The translations under genes and the position numbers were made by a program. Positions 1 to 12,069 of a DNA stretch of 64,000 nt are shown piece by piece. Positions within the stretch are counted from its first letter, which is position 1. Every line of letters begins with the position of its first letter. The notes beneath the pieces are model-generated. The model saw only the letters and a list, made by a program, of their open reading frames with translations, had not been told where the DNA came from and did not search any database. The DNA is taken from positions 806,001-870,000 of the forward strand of contig JAIUPT010000041.1 of the NCBI GenBank assembly GCA_022315425.1. The letters are read 5' to 3'. Source of the DNA: Pseudevernia furfuracea. Lineage: Eukaryota > Ascomycota > Lecanoromycetes > Lecanorales > Parmeliaceae.

Positions 1-3000
1 CCTCAGTGCATTTCTAATCAGTACTTTCTTCTAACGTATTTTAGATGACTCTCTCGTGATGGAGAATAACGACGAAAAGATAGACGAAACTAACGCTTCT
101 ATTAGAGTCACGAGTGTGAAGTCTAAGATTGATATTCTACACCTTTAAAGCTTTTATTCGAGAAAACAGCGAAAGACATATAGTTACTTAAGTTCTTTTA
201 TTATCAAACCTATTCTTATTCTTATTAATCGTTCGATCTCTTCTAATGTCGCACTATATCGAAATCGAGTTGAATAAACTATCTATGAAGATAATGACGA
301 AATAACAACGATCGTCTATTTCTCTCACGCTATTATCGTCCCCTTATCACTTACTAAGCGACATTAGAATCAAGAAAGTTTAACATTAAATAAAGAGAAA
401 TAGAAGATCGCAAGAATCGTTGATAAGAGACGAAGGGGAAAGAACTATAAATATAAGATGTGCTGAAAGAAGATATGACTGTTCGAAAGCGAGTTAGAAA
501 ACGCATAGAAGCTACTGCGGGAGTTTGAGACGAATTACCAGCCGCAGCGAGAACGTAAGCGAGAAAGATTAGCACGTATAGATAAGAGTCGATGATTGTT
601 GATTATTCTTTTTTTTGTTAGTAGGAGTCTATATGTTCTTAAAATTATAGAAACGAAGATTATTTCTATTTCTAATATATTTGAGATACTACTATCATCT
701 GTTACATCTTTTTATTTCATGAAATTGATGTGCTTAAGAAGGCGAACACTTCACAGTTAGTGATTCACGGTTCTAACGAATACATGAAACGATCTTATGC
801 ATCACTCACTTCGTTCTTGACTATTAGTCTTTTATGTTTTATCTTCAGATCTTCAAATAGCTGCTTAACAATCTTATCGAAAGAATCTTCTTCAATAGAT
901 ATGATTCGACAGTTAAATATTTCTGACAAAGATATTGTCTTTTCTGAGTGACTCTCAGGTTCGCTGACAGAGACTCTATCTTCGTCTAGTATCTTCGTTA
1001 AACGCATGAAGCTTAATTTCATTAACGGTTCGTCTGCGAGTTCGATTTTTCTTTTCGATATTCGCATTCATCTTGACTCTCTTGAGGCGTCGATAGTGTC
1101 AAATTCTCCAAATCAAATATAGGAGAATCTATCATTGAGATTCGTCTCTAGTGCGCGACATAGTATTCTCTAGATAGGGCAAGAAAGAAGTCTAGAGTAG
1201 GTAAGAGATAAAAGAGAAAAGTGAGAGAATAAATGTGAACGTTAATTAAAGTCGTGAAGTTGAGAAGACTTATAGACTTTTGTGTTGCTATCTGTCTGCT
1301 TGCTCGAAACGAGACTTAAATTAGAAAATTAGATGATAGTATAACGTGATACTATATCTTTCTGCTTAATTAAGGTTAAAATCGTTTCGAAGTGATCTTA
1401 TTCTTAAGTATGGATCTTAGTTCTCTTCCGTGAAAGATTCTTTTCTCGCGTCTTAAATATTTCACGCGATTTTCCTCAGCTTCTGTCTGATTTGATGTCT
1501 GTAACGCGATCTTTAGATTTGAATCGTGGAAAGAGAGCTATTTGCAAGGTCACGACTAAACTCAACGTCGCATTAGAAGTTAATATATTTATTCTCTCTT
1601 TTTATTTCGATATGCGATTACTTCTACATAGCATAATCTCGATAAATTAAGATTATATATTTCTTTTTAGTTCGATAGCTAAATTCGCCTTTAATGTATC
1701 GAACCTCTTTTGATTGATAGATAATCGACGACTTCTACGCGAAGGAACATTGATAAGCGAAGATGATAATATAGTTATATTACAGTCATGATTTTGACCA
1801 TCGTCACGCTCTGCGAGGATCTTTGACGATCGTCGTGAACGGGGTATTTTTCTTGCGGCGGCTTTTGATACTTTTGATGAATAAATTGAATCAAGCGCAG
1901 AATTTGCTAAAGGACGTTTTTTCTCGTTATTGTAATTACTTCGCGAGATCGATTTATCAGATCGATTAGATCTAAGATTCTTAAGCGTGATTTGACCTAA
2001 GCTCAATGCTCTTTTCGATAGCTTGACTTGATCCTCTCGACGATCGAATGTTGATATCTGCGTTGTCGAGATAATGTATTCGACAAGCAGAGCTGAAAGC
2101 TGTTGTTCTATTTATTTCAATCTTATCTTCGCAGGTTCGACTTGCTTTCGTATCTTCTCTATATGCGATTGCATATTTTTAGTCTCGAAATGCATTCGAT
2201 ATGCAATATCATTCGTCCCCTGTCGAGCGTAGAGATTCTCTTCTTGCTAAAAGTGTTTCACTTGCTGCTGTTAGAATTTCACTCACTGCTTAGCGTTTTC
2301 AATCTCTAGTTGTTAATAGAATCGATATTCTTTTTAAAGATTCACTTGAGTCGAACTCTCTATATATTGTCGTTCTTTTAGCTACATCTTTCTTTTCTTA
2401 TTCGTTTCTTTCTTCTATCGATAGTTTAGAAATTTCTTTTATTTTCTCAATTCTTTCTCGAATTAACTTCATTTATTCTCTCAGTGACAAAGGATGTGAA
2501 CATGTTTATCTGTGTGTTCGACATTATAGACGTCAGACATCGATCGAATCGAAGGGCGTGATCTTTCATCTGTATTCATTAGAGTGTTATAGACTCGTTT
2601 CGCTTCCAGCTCGCTTCTCTTCTTCATCTGAGAACGAGATTTCGATAATTCTATTAGTGACGTAGCGTATTCTGAAAGAATCGCTAAAAGCTACTTCTTG
2701 ACTTATTTTAATCGTTTCTTCTTCGCTGCGAGCTTTTCTCGCTATTCTTCTATTGTTCTTAGTTAGTTCTTATAACTCGTCTCACGTACTTTTTCATTGT
2801 TCACGACGACTTTAGAATCTTTTCGCTGTATTGTCTTTATCGCTCGTCGAGCCCCTTTTATTTCTCTCTTTAATCGATCGATTTCTCTTTGAAAATAAAC
2901 TTGATACTCTTTTTAGTTCTTTAATGTTTTTAGACTTGCTATAAGCTGTGAATCGTGCGAATATCGTCGTCGTTTCATATTCTTCTCTCTTGTAAATTCT

Positions 3001-4690
3001 AAATAATGCTTACGTCTTCGTTGCTAACAATCAAGAAAATTCTATTATCGTCGTAGTTCTTTCACGAGTCGAATTTTTTCTTTTACCCAGTGTCGTGTAA
3101 TAAACTCGATCTTCGTCAAAGAAGTATTGAAATCTGATTTAAAGCAATCATAAAATAGCGTCTCGACTTGTTTAGCGTATCGATAACAAAGCTCTTTATT
3201 AATAGGAACTTTCTTTCAGAACGATGTTAATCGAATCGAACGAGTCGATCTCTTATTTATCTATATCAGAGTATTGTAGACTCGCTTGGCTTCAAGTTTA
3301 TATCGCTCTGTGATTTTCTTATCGTCTTCGATTGAAGTTTGACTCAAGCTACGAAAGCAATCAAAGAGAGAGATTGAAGATTCGCTCAATCTGAGAGAGC
3401 AGTTTCTAAATTTTCTCGAAGCGTTAATATGATCGTTCACGTTAAGAGGATTTATCGAGTCTAGGAATTTGATCTATTCTTATCGAAGTTTCGCTTCAAG
3501 ATCTTCTGAATTCACAGACTGCGTGTGATATATATTACGAGTCATGTCTCTAGGAGTAGAACAGAGTGTTAATATCACGATCTTATATTTGAAAAGATTC
3601 ACGTCTCTTAGATCAGACTACTCATCTGAATATCTCTCATATCTTCGAAGTCAGATTCGACTTATTCTTTATGAAGAAGAATCTGTCAGAGAAAGTATAT
3701 TAGTATAGTCGTGCAGTGATAAAGAAAATTGACCCTTCGATAAACTGCAGTTTCTTATCTCTGTTTCGTAATCGCTGCTATTACGTTCGATTTATACAAA
3801 TCTTTGACTAGAACTTTCATTATAAAAAAGATACTCAGAGATGTTCTGATAAAAAGAATAGATAACTAAGAAGTAATAGAGCAAGAAATATGCGATAGAC
3901 GAAGAAAACACAATTGTTAACAAAGCATATATAATCTTTCACTATTCGCACTAGAGAATTTGAATAATTTCGAAATAGATAGTAGTCTGAGATTTATAAG
4001 TGTAAGACGTGTAAAAATTATATAACAGTCTTTGATTTAGTTATCTAGTATTTATAAGTATAATGTAGTCGCATCGCAGAAACTCTAACTACTTGCACGA
4101 ACTCGAATTGGTTTACGGATAAAATTCTGAGATAATAAGCGTCAAAGAAGTTAATCAACCTCTCTCAGCTTCGTATTAAGATATAGTGTTATTAGTCGTT
4201 GTTATTCACTAAAAATAAAGCTGTTAACAAAGTAATCGACGTACGAATAATATTATAGTCAATCGTCTTCTACGAATAACATTCTCTGACTCATAACATG
4301 TAAGTGCGATACGTTTAGAGTCAATCTTTGATTCAGATATATAACAAAGTGTGATCGCATATCAAACTCTGATTGTTTATACGAACTTAGATTGACTGAA
4401 GAGTGAAATTCTTTGATATGATAAGTGCTCGTATCGTAGTGTCGTGATAACTGTCGTTGTCGTCTAACAGAAAGGGCGGAAAGAGGCTGGGTAAATAAGA
4501 GATTTATCATCGAAAGTATTCGTTCTTATAAAAAATTATTCGCTGAGAATAGTTCATTATTCTAACTCTTTTCAATCGAAAATTCAAGATGAACGAAAAA
4601 GATTCAAGACTTATCGTGACACTGAAGACGCAGGGTATAACGATCGAAAGAGTCTGAAATAGACTGCAGAATTAAAACCGATGTCTATCT
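1..4690. other. AT-rich RIP-like region without an assignable gene
   Basis: This stretch is AT-rich, nearly free of GG and CC, and has stops in all frames. The longest open stretches (about 2006-1653 and 1067-795, minus strand) are 117 and 90 codons, rich in Lys, Arg and Ser, and match nothing I recognise. Minus-strand translation of about 3400-2000 reads as charged, coiled-coil-like sequence with a phrase of the form LEAKRVYNTL occurring near 3290 and again near 2600, so a decayed repetitive or coiled-coil gene is possible. I see no RNA gene and no transposon ends. Confidence 0.5.
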
Positions 4691-6100
4691 GCGTCTGAGT
4701 TTGTAGTGGATATTTCAAGTCGAGAAAGTATCCCCGCTGTAGGTCAACCTGTGTCTCAAATACAACTGACCTTTGACGACAAGCCGAAGGATCTCGAGAA
4801 AGGCTTTGTGTTCGAAAGTGATTCACGAATCTACGATATCTTTCTGAGCGAGCGAGGTGCTGAATTCAGCGATCAACAATTTTATATCACATTCAACGAA
4901 CGAGAAGAGATCATATTCAAGAATAAATTTCGAAAAGAAGTACAAGTTAATTACAATGACGAGACCTCGTATTTTCGAAGTCAATTCACTTGAATTCTCT
5001 TCGACACATATTAGAATATCAAAATCACACTAAATAAAGAAGATGATCTGATCTTTAAGATCAAGTGGTCGAAATACGAAACTTATCGAGCTGAGTATGA
5101 GATATATCGTAACGTCTACTTTAAAGAGCGTCGAAACGTATTCTCTTCACTCAGTCAGCTAGATATGAAAATTCAGCAATCGATCGCGATGCTCACTGCA
5201 CAATATTCTCTCAGACAAAAGTCTCTCGAATAAGAGTCTTCCAGACAAAAGTCTCTCGAATAAGAGTCTATCTATCTGTTGAAAGAAGAGCTCGAACACG
5301 ATGACTTTAATACGGTTTATAAGGTCGTCGATGTAAGCACGGGCGACGTGCACGCTATCAAAAAGTTTCATCACGGTGATTGAAAGAAAGAGGTTGACAT
5401 CTTGATGAGTCTTTCACACGTGAGTGAGGTTGTTGATCTAATGATCGATCCCTATCTGACTTTTCGCAAAGGAGCATATCGTGAAATTCGTGAAGTTCTC
5501 GAAGAAGCAGAAATCTCTACTGGTGATGAAATATCTGTCTCTTAAAAACTTAGTCTGTCAAGATTTCATCATCGAAGAAGAGACTCTTCAACTTCTTTGT
5601 CAAGAACTTCAGACTCTAGACTATCTGTATTCTTATTCTCCGTCTCTGGTGTATCGAGATATCAAGTCGGCAAACATTCTCGTTTAGTCTCGAATGCCTC
5701 TCGTTATCAAATTCGTCGACTTCGAATTGATAAAGAACGATTTCTTCTTAAAAATCTTCTGCGGATCAAATAAATACGCCGCTTTCGAGATTTGAGGACG
5801 TCATTATTACACAGCTATGGTTAACATATAATTACTAGAAGTGATCGTATTACAATACGGATATGATCTTTCTTGACCAAGTCAAGAGTTCAAGAACAAG
5901 TCGTGATATCGAGATATAGTTCGAAAAGTCAAGAAAGAGAAAGGGGAAGAGAACGCTTTGATCGATCTCATCTTAATCAAGATGTTAAGAATAAATTATC
6001 GACATCGGAGATCAGCAAGTGATTGCTTGAAGGAATTTTATCGTCTAGAATTTCACGAAATTTTAACTGTTTAAATTGAACATATAACGTCTATAGAGAA
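4690..6100 (+). pseudogene. FHA domain - Ser/Thr protein kinase, RIP-decayed
   Basis: Decayed protein kinase with an N-terminal forkhead-associated (FHA, phosphothreonine-binding) domain. The FHA part (about 4706-5100) is readable, with SDSR and the following DIFLSERGAEFSDQ. The kinase part begins near 5275: a glycine-loop remnant HDDFNTVYKVV (Gly codons turned to Asp/Asn), the VAIK-type lysine in HAIKKF (about 5355), a catalytic loop YRDIKSANIL (about 5652; originally HRDIKPxN) and DFE in place of DFG (about 5720). Trp codons are now stops: TGA at 5381-5383, 5793-5795 and 5904-5906, TAA at 5829-5831. The domain order resembles Rad53/Mek1-type kinases, but fungi carry other expanded FHA-kinase families, so no orthology is claimed. 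An LTR element is inserted just downstream at 6261. Non-functional. Confidence 0.8.
5212..5269 (+). repeat. Two tandem 30-bp units between FHA and kinase
   Basis: The block starting cagacaaaagtctctcgaat occurs at 5212 and again at 5242, spaced 30 bp (10 codons). It lies in the linker of the decayed FHA-kinase gene and reads as RQKSLE followed by a stop (probably former CAA/CAG) and ES, so it is an in-frame duplication in a low-complexity linker. Confidence 0.75.
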
Positions 6101-6260
6101 CACGGCTGGTCAAAACGACATCACTAGAACTAAATTCGTTATAACGCAACCCCTTCAAAATGCAGAATTCTACGACATAGAAGGCGCATCGAAAACGACT
6201 AAAGTTGCTCTCTCGACACGTCATCTTCAAGACGAAATTCATTTTTATAATCGTGCATCT

Positions 6261-6455
6261 TGTCAGGACCAGTACAGAGTCAAGTCATGTAGGTGTATTG
6301 AATAAGACAACTAGATGCAGAACAACTATGTACTGGGAGGGAGGCCATATATGTATGGCGGAGTGAACCTGCCAAGACACGCTAAGCCTAAAAGGGAAGT
6401 GTCAAAGGAAGGCGTGTGTCAAAGGAATGCAGGGACGCGGGGTACGCTCGTAACA
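6261..6455. repeat. Left long terminal repeat, 195 bp
   Basis: Starts tgtcaggaccagtacagag and ends gtacgctcgtaaca. Identical to 8291-8485 apart from one base (G at 6335, A at 8365). It contains a short ORF starting MQNNYVLGGRPYMYGG that runs through both copies. The TGT...ACA ends and 5-bp target duplication are those expected of a Ty3/gypsy- or copia-type LTR. Confidence 0.9.
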
Positions 6456-7182
6456 CTACCCCCCCCCTCCGAAAAGACATGTCCTCATGGCTGTACTAGA
6501 GTCGTTCGCTATGCATGCAAGTGTAAGAAAGACAAAAAGCAGAAAACATGGTGCATGGGAACCTGGTGGTGTAATCCTTTCCGGCCACAGTGCTGATCCC
6601 AAGTCGACTCGGTGACGTCTTGGCGATACCATGTCGCTAGCATGACGTCATGCGGTCGCAGGGGTCCTGGAATAGCCTCCATTGATGAAGAATTGAAGAA
6701 ATGATGGCCAAGAGGGTGTTTTTGCCAGGCAGCAGCCATTTGATATTCGAATTTCGGGCAGAGAAGAAATCCAGAAATGAAGGCCTGTGATTGGCTGAGG
6801 CCTTCCGAACCGCCCGAACCTTAAACCCTAAATCAATACCATGGCGCTGACGCAGTCTTCTCCTTGGGATCAAATCCACCGAGAGCGACGACGTCATCAA
6901 TAACACGCTTCGGGCCTCCGGCTATGGCGTCGTCGACAGTCATAGACTATAGCTCGGAGGGAGGCGAAGAAGGTAATTGTCATATGGCGTTGTTGTTGAA
7001 TGCCAAGTCGCTGAGCACACGTTTTTTGTCATGGTGAAAAATGGAGTCTTGACGCTTTTCTGAAATGGCCTGGAATCGCTCAAAGACACCATGTCCGAGG
7101 TTTGACCGGATCGCATGCTGATTTGAATGCGCTAGACCCAATGCAGCCTAGGGCCAGTGATTCCGTAAATGCCTGTGTTGTC

Positions 7183-7305
7183 CATGCTTGTCCATGCCTG
7201 CAGCGGCCTGTCCGTTGTCCATGTTGTCCATGTTGTCCATGTTGCCCATGCCTGCAGCAGCCACATTGCCTTGTCCCCATGTTGCCCATGTTGTCCATGT
7301 AGAAT
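7183..7305. repeat. Minisatellite of TTGTCCATG-like units
   Basis: About ten degenerate copies of a 9-bp unit (ttgtccatg, ttgcccatg, cttgtccatg), with two interspersed CCTGCAGC(G/A)GCC blocks, inside the LTR element. It creates repetitive ORFs on both strands (HVVHVVH-like and GQHGQHG-like) that are by-products of the repeat, not evidence of a protein. Confidence 0.85.
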
Positions 7306-8290
7306 CGAAAAAATCCATCGCATGCATCCACATCAACTCCCGCTGGCAGCCTGTCCTGGAAGTATCATTGTCCTGTGCCTCCCAAGCTCTTGCCATCAAA
7401 TATCCACCTCCTATTCATTTCCTGACCATAGCCTCTTGCCATTCGACGCCCGTCGCTGTGTTGTCCTAGTGCTATTCATTGCATCCATCCGCTTCGTAAG
7501 CCTACCGCTTCGACTGCCGGTGTCTCACCAATACTAAGTTCTTGACACCCGTCCTAAGACCGATAGCGAGTACTCCGCTGCCAATGACCTGTCTGACATA
7601 GATTACGCCCGTAACTCAAGCGCCTGATTCGTAGAATTTTTTGTGTTGTAGTTCGCCATGATCGTGAAAATGATAAAAAGGGGAAAAAAGAATCGAATTT
7701 GCCACCTGCTTCCGATGTCGTGCAGGTGGCTGAAATTGGGCCTGTCGGTGTTGAAAGAAAAAAAAGTGTTGAGATGCTGGATGCCGGTTTTCTTTGTTCC
7801 CACCTAACTTCCTTGTTTGCTGACCGTTTGACACCTCGCAAAGAATGTGAGTGCTCTGAAGAATGTTGTTGCGGTGGTGTGTTAAGAAATCGAGGTGTGA
7901 AGCCTAGGCGTCTTTTTCGTGTTGTGTGGTCGACATGCTCAGTGAAGAGGTCGTCCGTTTGCTGGTTGTTTTCGGGTCTGATCCCGTTGCCTTGTAGCAG
8001 GCTCGCTGTGGGGAGGTTGTGTGACGATTTCTTTGCGATTCGCTAAGTCGTACGAATGGTCCAGTAACTTCTTTATCCCTTGCTCACTGTACACAAGGCG
8101 GTTCCGCCATGGTTCCTTTTGCCGTATGGTGGCCAGACCCAGGGATACGATGTCTCAATTGTCGATATTGACCTCAACCCGAAGGTGTCTTGGTCTCACT
8201 TAGTCTTCTTGACAAAGCTCCTGCCAGCATACTTATTTGAATTCGCTTGCTGTCAAAAAAACGAATGGAGTGAGGGTGATCTAGTTGTAG

Positions 8291-8485
8291 TGTCAGGACC
8301 AGTACAGAGTCAAGTCATGTAGGTGTATTGAATAAGACAACTAGATGCAGAACAACTATGTACTAGGAGGGAGGCCATATATGTATGGCGGAGTGAACCT
8401 GCCAAGACACGCTAAGCCTAAAAGGGAAGTGTCAAAGGAAGGCGTGTGTCAAAGGAATGCAGGGACGCGGGGTACGCTCGTAACA
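8291..8485. repeat. Right long terminal repeat, 195 bp
   Basis: Direct copy of 6261-6455 with one G-to-A difference. It is followed by TATCT, the mutated partner of CATCT in front of the left repeat. The purine-rich stretch expected just before a right LTR is only weakly present (about 8266-8290). Confidence 0.9.
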
Positions 8486-8699
8486 TATCTTAACGATCTC
8501 TTCAGTATACTCAGAGAGCTACACAAATCTGAAATTCTTAATCTAAAGACATTTTCAAGTTAACGCTAAATAAGCGATAGCGATAACAGATAGTTCAATC
8601 TTCTTCGAACGATACTCGAGAAAGAGAATAGTCAAAACGATCACGAGTATCGATCTCGTTCGAAGCTGGTGAAGATTCTTCTAAGTCGTTAAACTCTCG

Positions 8700-10620
8700 A
8701 AACGATGAGTAGAGATTCGAGAAGAACAAGCGTAGCATTAGCATTAATCGTAAGAGATATAACTCTACAGCATAGTCTCGTCAGATATCGAAGCTGAATC
8801 TCAGCAAGAGATCATTGACGACAGACGTTATAAGTCTCACTCAAGCTATGGAGTCTATTTCGAGAGTGTCTCGTATTATAAGATATGTCACGCGAAAATT
8901 CACACAAAAACGAACGAGGTCTTCTTTAAGAAGAGTGTCTTTCTTAGCAACGAAAGTAAGTTCAAGAAAGATCGAGACATCTTCGTCAAAGCGTAATATT
9001 CACGATAATGTGAGAATAATACTAATAGAGAACCTGAACGGCGAGAACGAGAGTAAAGTCAAAGTATATCATCTTCAATGACCTCGTCAGATATGTCGCG
9101 TATGCTGATCAATCTTTGTTAAGATAACGAACTTTGACGACAGATATATTTAAATAAAGATTAAAGATAAAATTGTGCTTATGTGAAAAGAAGACTGTCT
9201 TCTCAACGCAAGTCAGATACTAACACTAACTAACAAGAATTTTAGTGATATTGAATATCTTCTGTAGTTTATGAAACAAAGTATCAAGATTAAGATTCTT
9301 TCGTCTTTAGCAGATATTACTTCTTTATGCTCTTGAATTAGCTTCGAACTCGAACAAATACTTTATAAGCATTTCGGGCTGGAGCAGAAGCTACAGTTAT
9401 TAGTAGATTATGAACTGGAAATTCAGCGAAATAATTACAGCGAGCTTATGAAGCATATAAACAGCGTTCTCAAGCAGATATAATATCACTCTTGATTTGT
9501 ATAAGAGTCTATTCACAATTACTTCGTCTAATAGATTTCTGAATTCTTCGTTACTAACACGCTTACTCAATCTGTTCTAATGCGCAAGTCAGACTTTCGA
9601 ATCAGAGTTAGTGATATTTTATAAGCATCTAATTAGTTACAAATCGAAATATTCGAGATCAGACGAGAGTTTAGATACAAAGATTTATATGTGAATTTCT
9701 GAATTAAGTTAGAGTTATATTAAAGATACGATCTAAGCGATTTGAAGAAGAGACTACGTAGCTGAAAGTTAGTGTAAGAGTTAGTAAAAGAGTCAGCAAA
9801 AGAGTCAGCAAAAGAGTTAGAGCTTTTAGAATTTATTGAAATCACAGATTTTTCTATCTCTGTTATGATTCGAAGATCAGACTTTAGAATCAACGTCACT
9901 CACATTATCAAACTTGTTAACCGTTCAAGACGTGCGATAGAAGATCTCAGAAAGTGATTGAGTTCTAAGAAGTACACGATCATGCGAGAAAGTAAGAAGC
10001 ATTAGAGTACGTATATGAATTTTGATATTAAAATAGAGTAGTGTCGAGAATATCGACTATTTGAGCTAAAGAAGCGACTTTATAGCTTGAGACGTACTTC
10101 GAAAGAGTCGATATTAGAAGCAGAGTTCAGTCATATCGAATCTCGACTCTCTGAATCGAACACAGTCTCGACGCGAAACGAGAGTATTCAGTCTAGAAGT
10201 ATCTGAAATCGAGATCAACCTTCGATATTATTAACAAGGTTTATTTTCGATAAATCAATCGAAGCGAAGAACGCAGATAAGATGAATTCAGACTCAGACA
10301 TAACAGATTTAAAGGATAGCGTCACATCTCGCGAATCTTGTTCGATAATACGAAACTCTCAATCGATGTTATTAATTCGTTGTGCAAAGAATACTATATC
10401 GTCGCGTCGATTAGAATATGACATTAAGTATTCTTTACTTTAGCTTATAGATTCTATCTCACGTTTCGTTAAAAGTGTACAATACGAGGTTTGAGATTCT
10501 CGATCTCAGTTCTCGGAATTGACAAAAGTAGAACCTGAGTTGAGATTATTTAATTGAATAACGATCTCGCACTATGACAGCTTGAGTGATCTATTCGTAT
10601 CAATGTGATTGTGAATTAGT
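8700..10620 (+). pseudogene. KilA-N/APSES-type DNA-binding protein, RIP-decayed
   Basis: The plus-strand frame across about 9080-9480 reads as a decayed APSES/KilA-N-like DNA-binding domain: IFVKITNFDDRYI, then an LM-KEDCLLNASQIL segment (the N-A-S-Q-I-L motif typical of KilA-N/APSES folds), a short spacer and a SWISFE-like segment whose Trp is now TGA (9334-9336), then HFGLEQKLQ-LVDY. Upstream (8815-9081) is a basic, Ser/Arg-rich region; downstream (9480-10610) is charged, partly coiled-coil sequence with repeated KESAKE. About 15 in-frame stops remove function. The family is judged from motif pattern only. It lies on the same strand as the FHA-kinase remnant, on the other side of the LTR insertion, so the two may once have been neighbours or one gene. 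Confidence 0.55.
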
Positions 10621-10660
10621 GCTAGGGTTCGGCTCGGACTGATCTTGATGTCAAACGTTA

Positions 10661-12069
10661 CATTTATGAGATACAAAATAAATAAGAATGCTTAACATTT
10701 TTCACAGCGCCCCGCCTTCGAAATTTTGTATGGCGATCTCATAGACATTTTTCGAGAAATCGCAATTCTATCTAGTCTGATGCTGATTCAGATCCAAATT
10801 CTCGTTCAAAAGTCTCTATTTCACCCTCAAATATATAGTCAGCAGAACTATGTCTAGAATACTATTACCCACCTATCACAGTCACTATTCTCAACTGCAT
10901 ATCGTAGAAATCTTTTAAAATCGTTCTGAAAAACGTGTCGAAAGATCTCAAAATGGCGTCGCATTCAAATTTTTAAAACTTCAAATGATAATTCGATTGA
11001 ATTATAATCAGATGAGTAAGAAGAAAGATATTTGACGAGATAATCTTTGATTTGAATAGCTTCAACAATACGAGAATCGACGTGAACACTAACGTTATTC
11101 AGAACAATGATACTACGTTCCCCGAGATACTCGTTACAGAGTGATAGCAATCGATCAATTAATCAGTCAAGAATGTCTTCTTTGTTGTAGTAATCCTACT
11201 TGATTTCGATATAGAGTAAATAGTCAGCAGTGATGTATACAGAAAGAATACTGTATGTATCACCTCGTCTCATATCATCATAATATCGAATAGGATCATC
11301 AATGAGGGCGTAAGTCATAGATCGTCACATCGTTTGCAGTTTGAATAACGATTCATCGATAAAGATCAACTGCTTCGCTTTCACCTAACTCGCAAATGCT
11401 TATTATACAATACGCAATTCTTCGCTCTGGGTGTTATCGATTCGTTGACCCTTTTTACGACTTATTTCGACTTTTTTTAAGACTCTCTTAATTGTAGATC
11501 TGTGAACCTTAATATCCCACTTCTCTTTCAAGAAACGAGCTAATTCTGATTGATATAATCAAGAATTTCGACGTTGATATTCAATCAGAGCCTCCAGAGC
11601 AGCAGGCGAGAGACTAGAATATCGTCCTTAATGATACTTTTCACGAGAGATCACGGTGTCATCATAGATCGCAAGATTTCTCTTCTATCGATACCCCGTT
11701 GAGACGCTACAATAAGCGTCCTTAGTCACTGCATCAGATCGTCAGTGAGATTTAAGAAGTAACTAAGCTCGTTGACGAACATGAGAATCTTTTCTAAAGG
11801 GTGACATTCTGAATCAGAGAAGGGGGGGGGAAGAGAGAAATATCTATAATAGTTAGATCAGTGAAAAACATAAAAAAAAAACGTGTATATCTACTGTCAA
11901 GAATCTCGTAATTACTTGATTAGAATAAAAGATGAATTAATAGAATTATAGTGATTGCAGAGCAAATTTTCTGAAGATTTATATAAGATCGTCATATAAA
12001 ATTTCGAAGGGAGGGCGCTGTGAAAAATGTCAAGTATTCTTATTTATTTTGCATCTCATAAATCACGAA
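10661..12069 (-). mobile_element. Tc1/mariner-type DNA transposon, RIP-decayed
   Basis: About 1.4 kb bounded by terminal inverted repeats of about 70 bp. The left end atttatgagatacaaaata (10662 on) is matched by the reverse complement of the right end (to 12069), with shared internal blocks aataagaat, acatttttcacagcgcc and cttcgaaatttt. Exact end points are uncertain by a few bases because the TA target duplication is itself mutated. The body carries a minus-strand transposase remnant. Lengths of element and TIR fit the Tc1/mariner superfamily. Confidence 0.85.
10940..11840 (-). pseudogene. Tc1/mariner DDE transposase, RIP-decayed
   Basis: Minus-strand translation gives an N-terminal helix-turn-helix region (PAALEALIEYQRRN, then HRSTIKRVLKKVEISRKKGQR, about 11600-11460), a first catalytic Asp in FIDES (about 11365), a second motif VLNNVSVHVD (about 11110; normally VLDNAS, so the catalytic Asp is now Asn) and YSSDYNSIELSF (about 11000; normally YSPDFNPIE, the third acidic residue). 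The 61-codon open stretch 11150-10965 covers the last two motifs. Stops and the Asp-to-Asn change make it inactive. It sits centrally between the two TIRs. Confidence 0.8.

Larger units (their letters stand above)
6261..8485. mobile_element. Small LTR element, no gag-pol visible
   Basis: A 2,225-bp element bounded by 195-bp direct repeats that begin TGT and end ACA and are flanked by a near-perfect 5-bp duplication (CATCT before, TATCT after; the one difference is C/T). The interior (6456-8290) has normal GC content, unlike the AT-rich DNA on both sides, so it arrived after the surrounding mutation. I see no reverse transcriptase, integrase or gag motif. The interior holds a TTGTCCATG minisatellite, a C-run directly after the left repeat and short ORFs, including a possible short first exon at 6923-6971 that starts MASSTVIDYSS and ends at a GTAATT donor-like site. 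It is probably a non-autonomous retroelement (TRIM-like, or carrying host-derived DNA) mobilised by a relative elsewhere. No clear primer-binding site was recognised. Confidence 0.85.

Noticed and set aside
7102..7399. Several long ORFs with GQHGQHG- or HVVHVVH-like repeats
   Set aside because: They are all frames of one 9-bp minisatellite and overlap on both strands; none has independent coding support.
6256..8490. Autonomous gypsy or copia retrotransposon
   Set aside because: The interior is only 1.8 kb and shows no reverse transcriptase, RNase H, integrase or gag zinc-knuckle motif in any frame.
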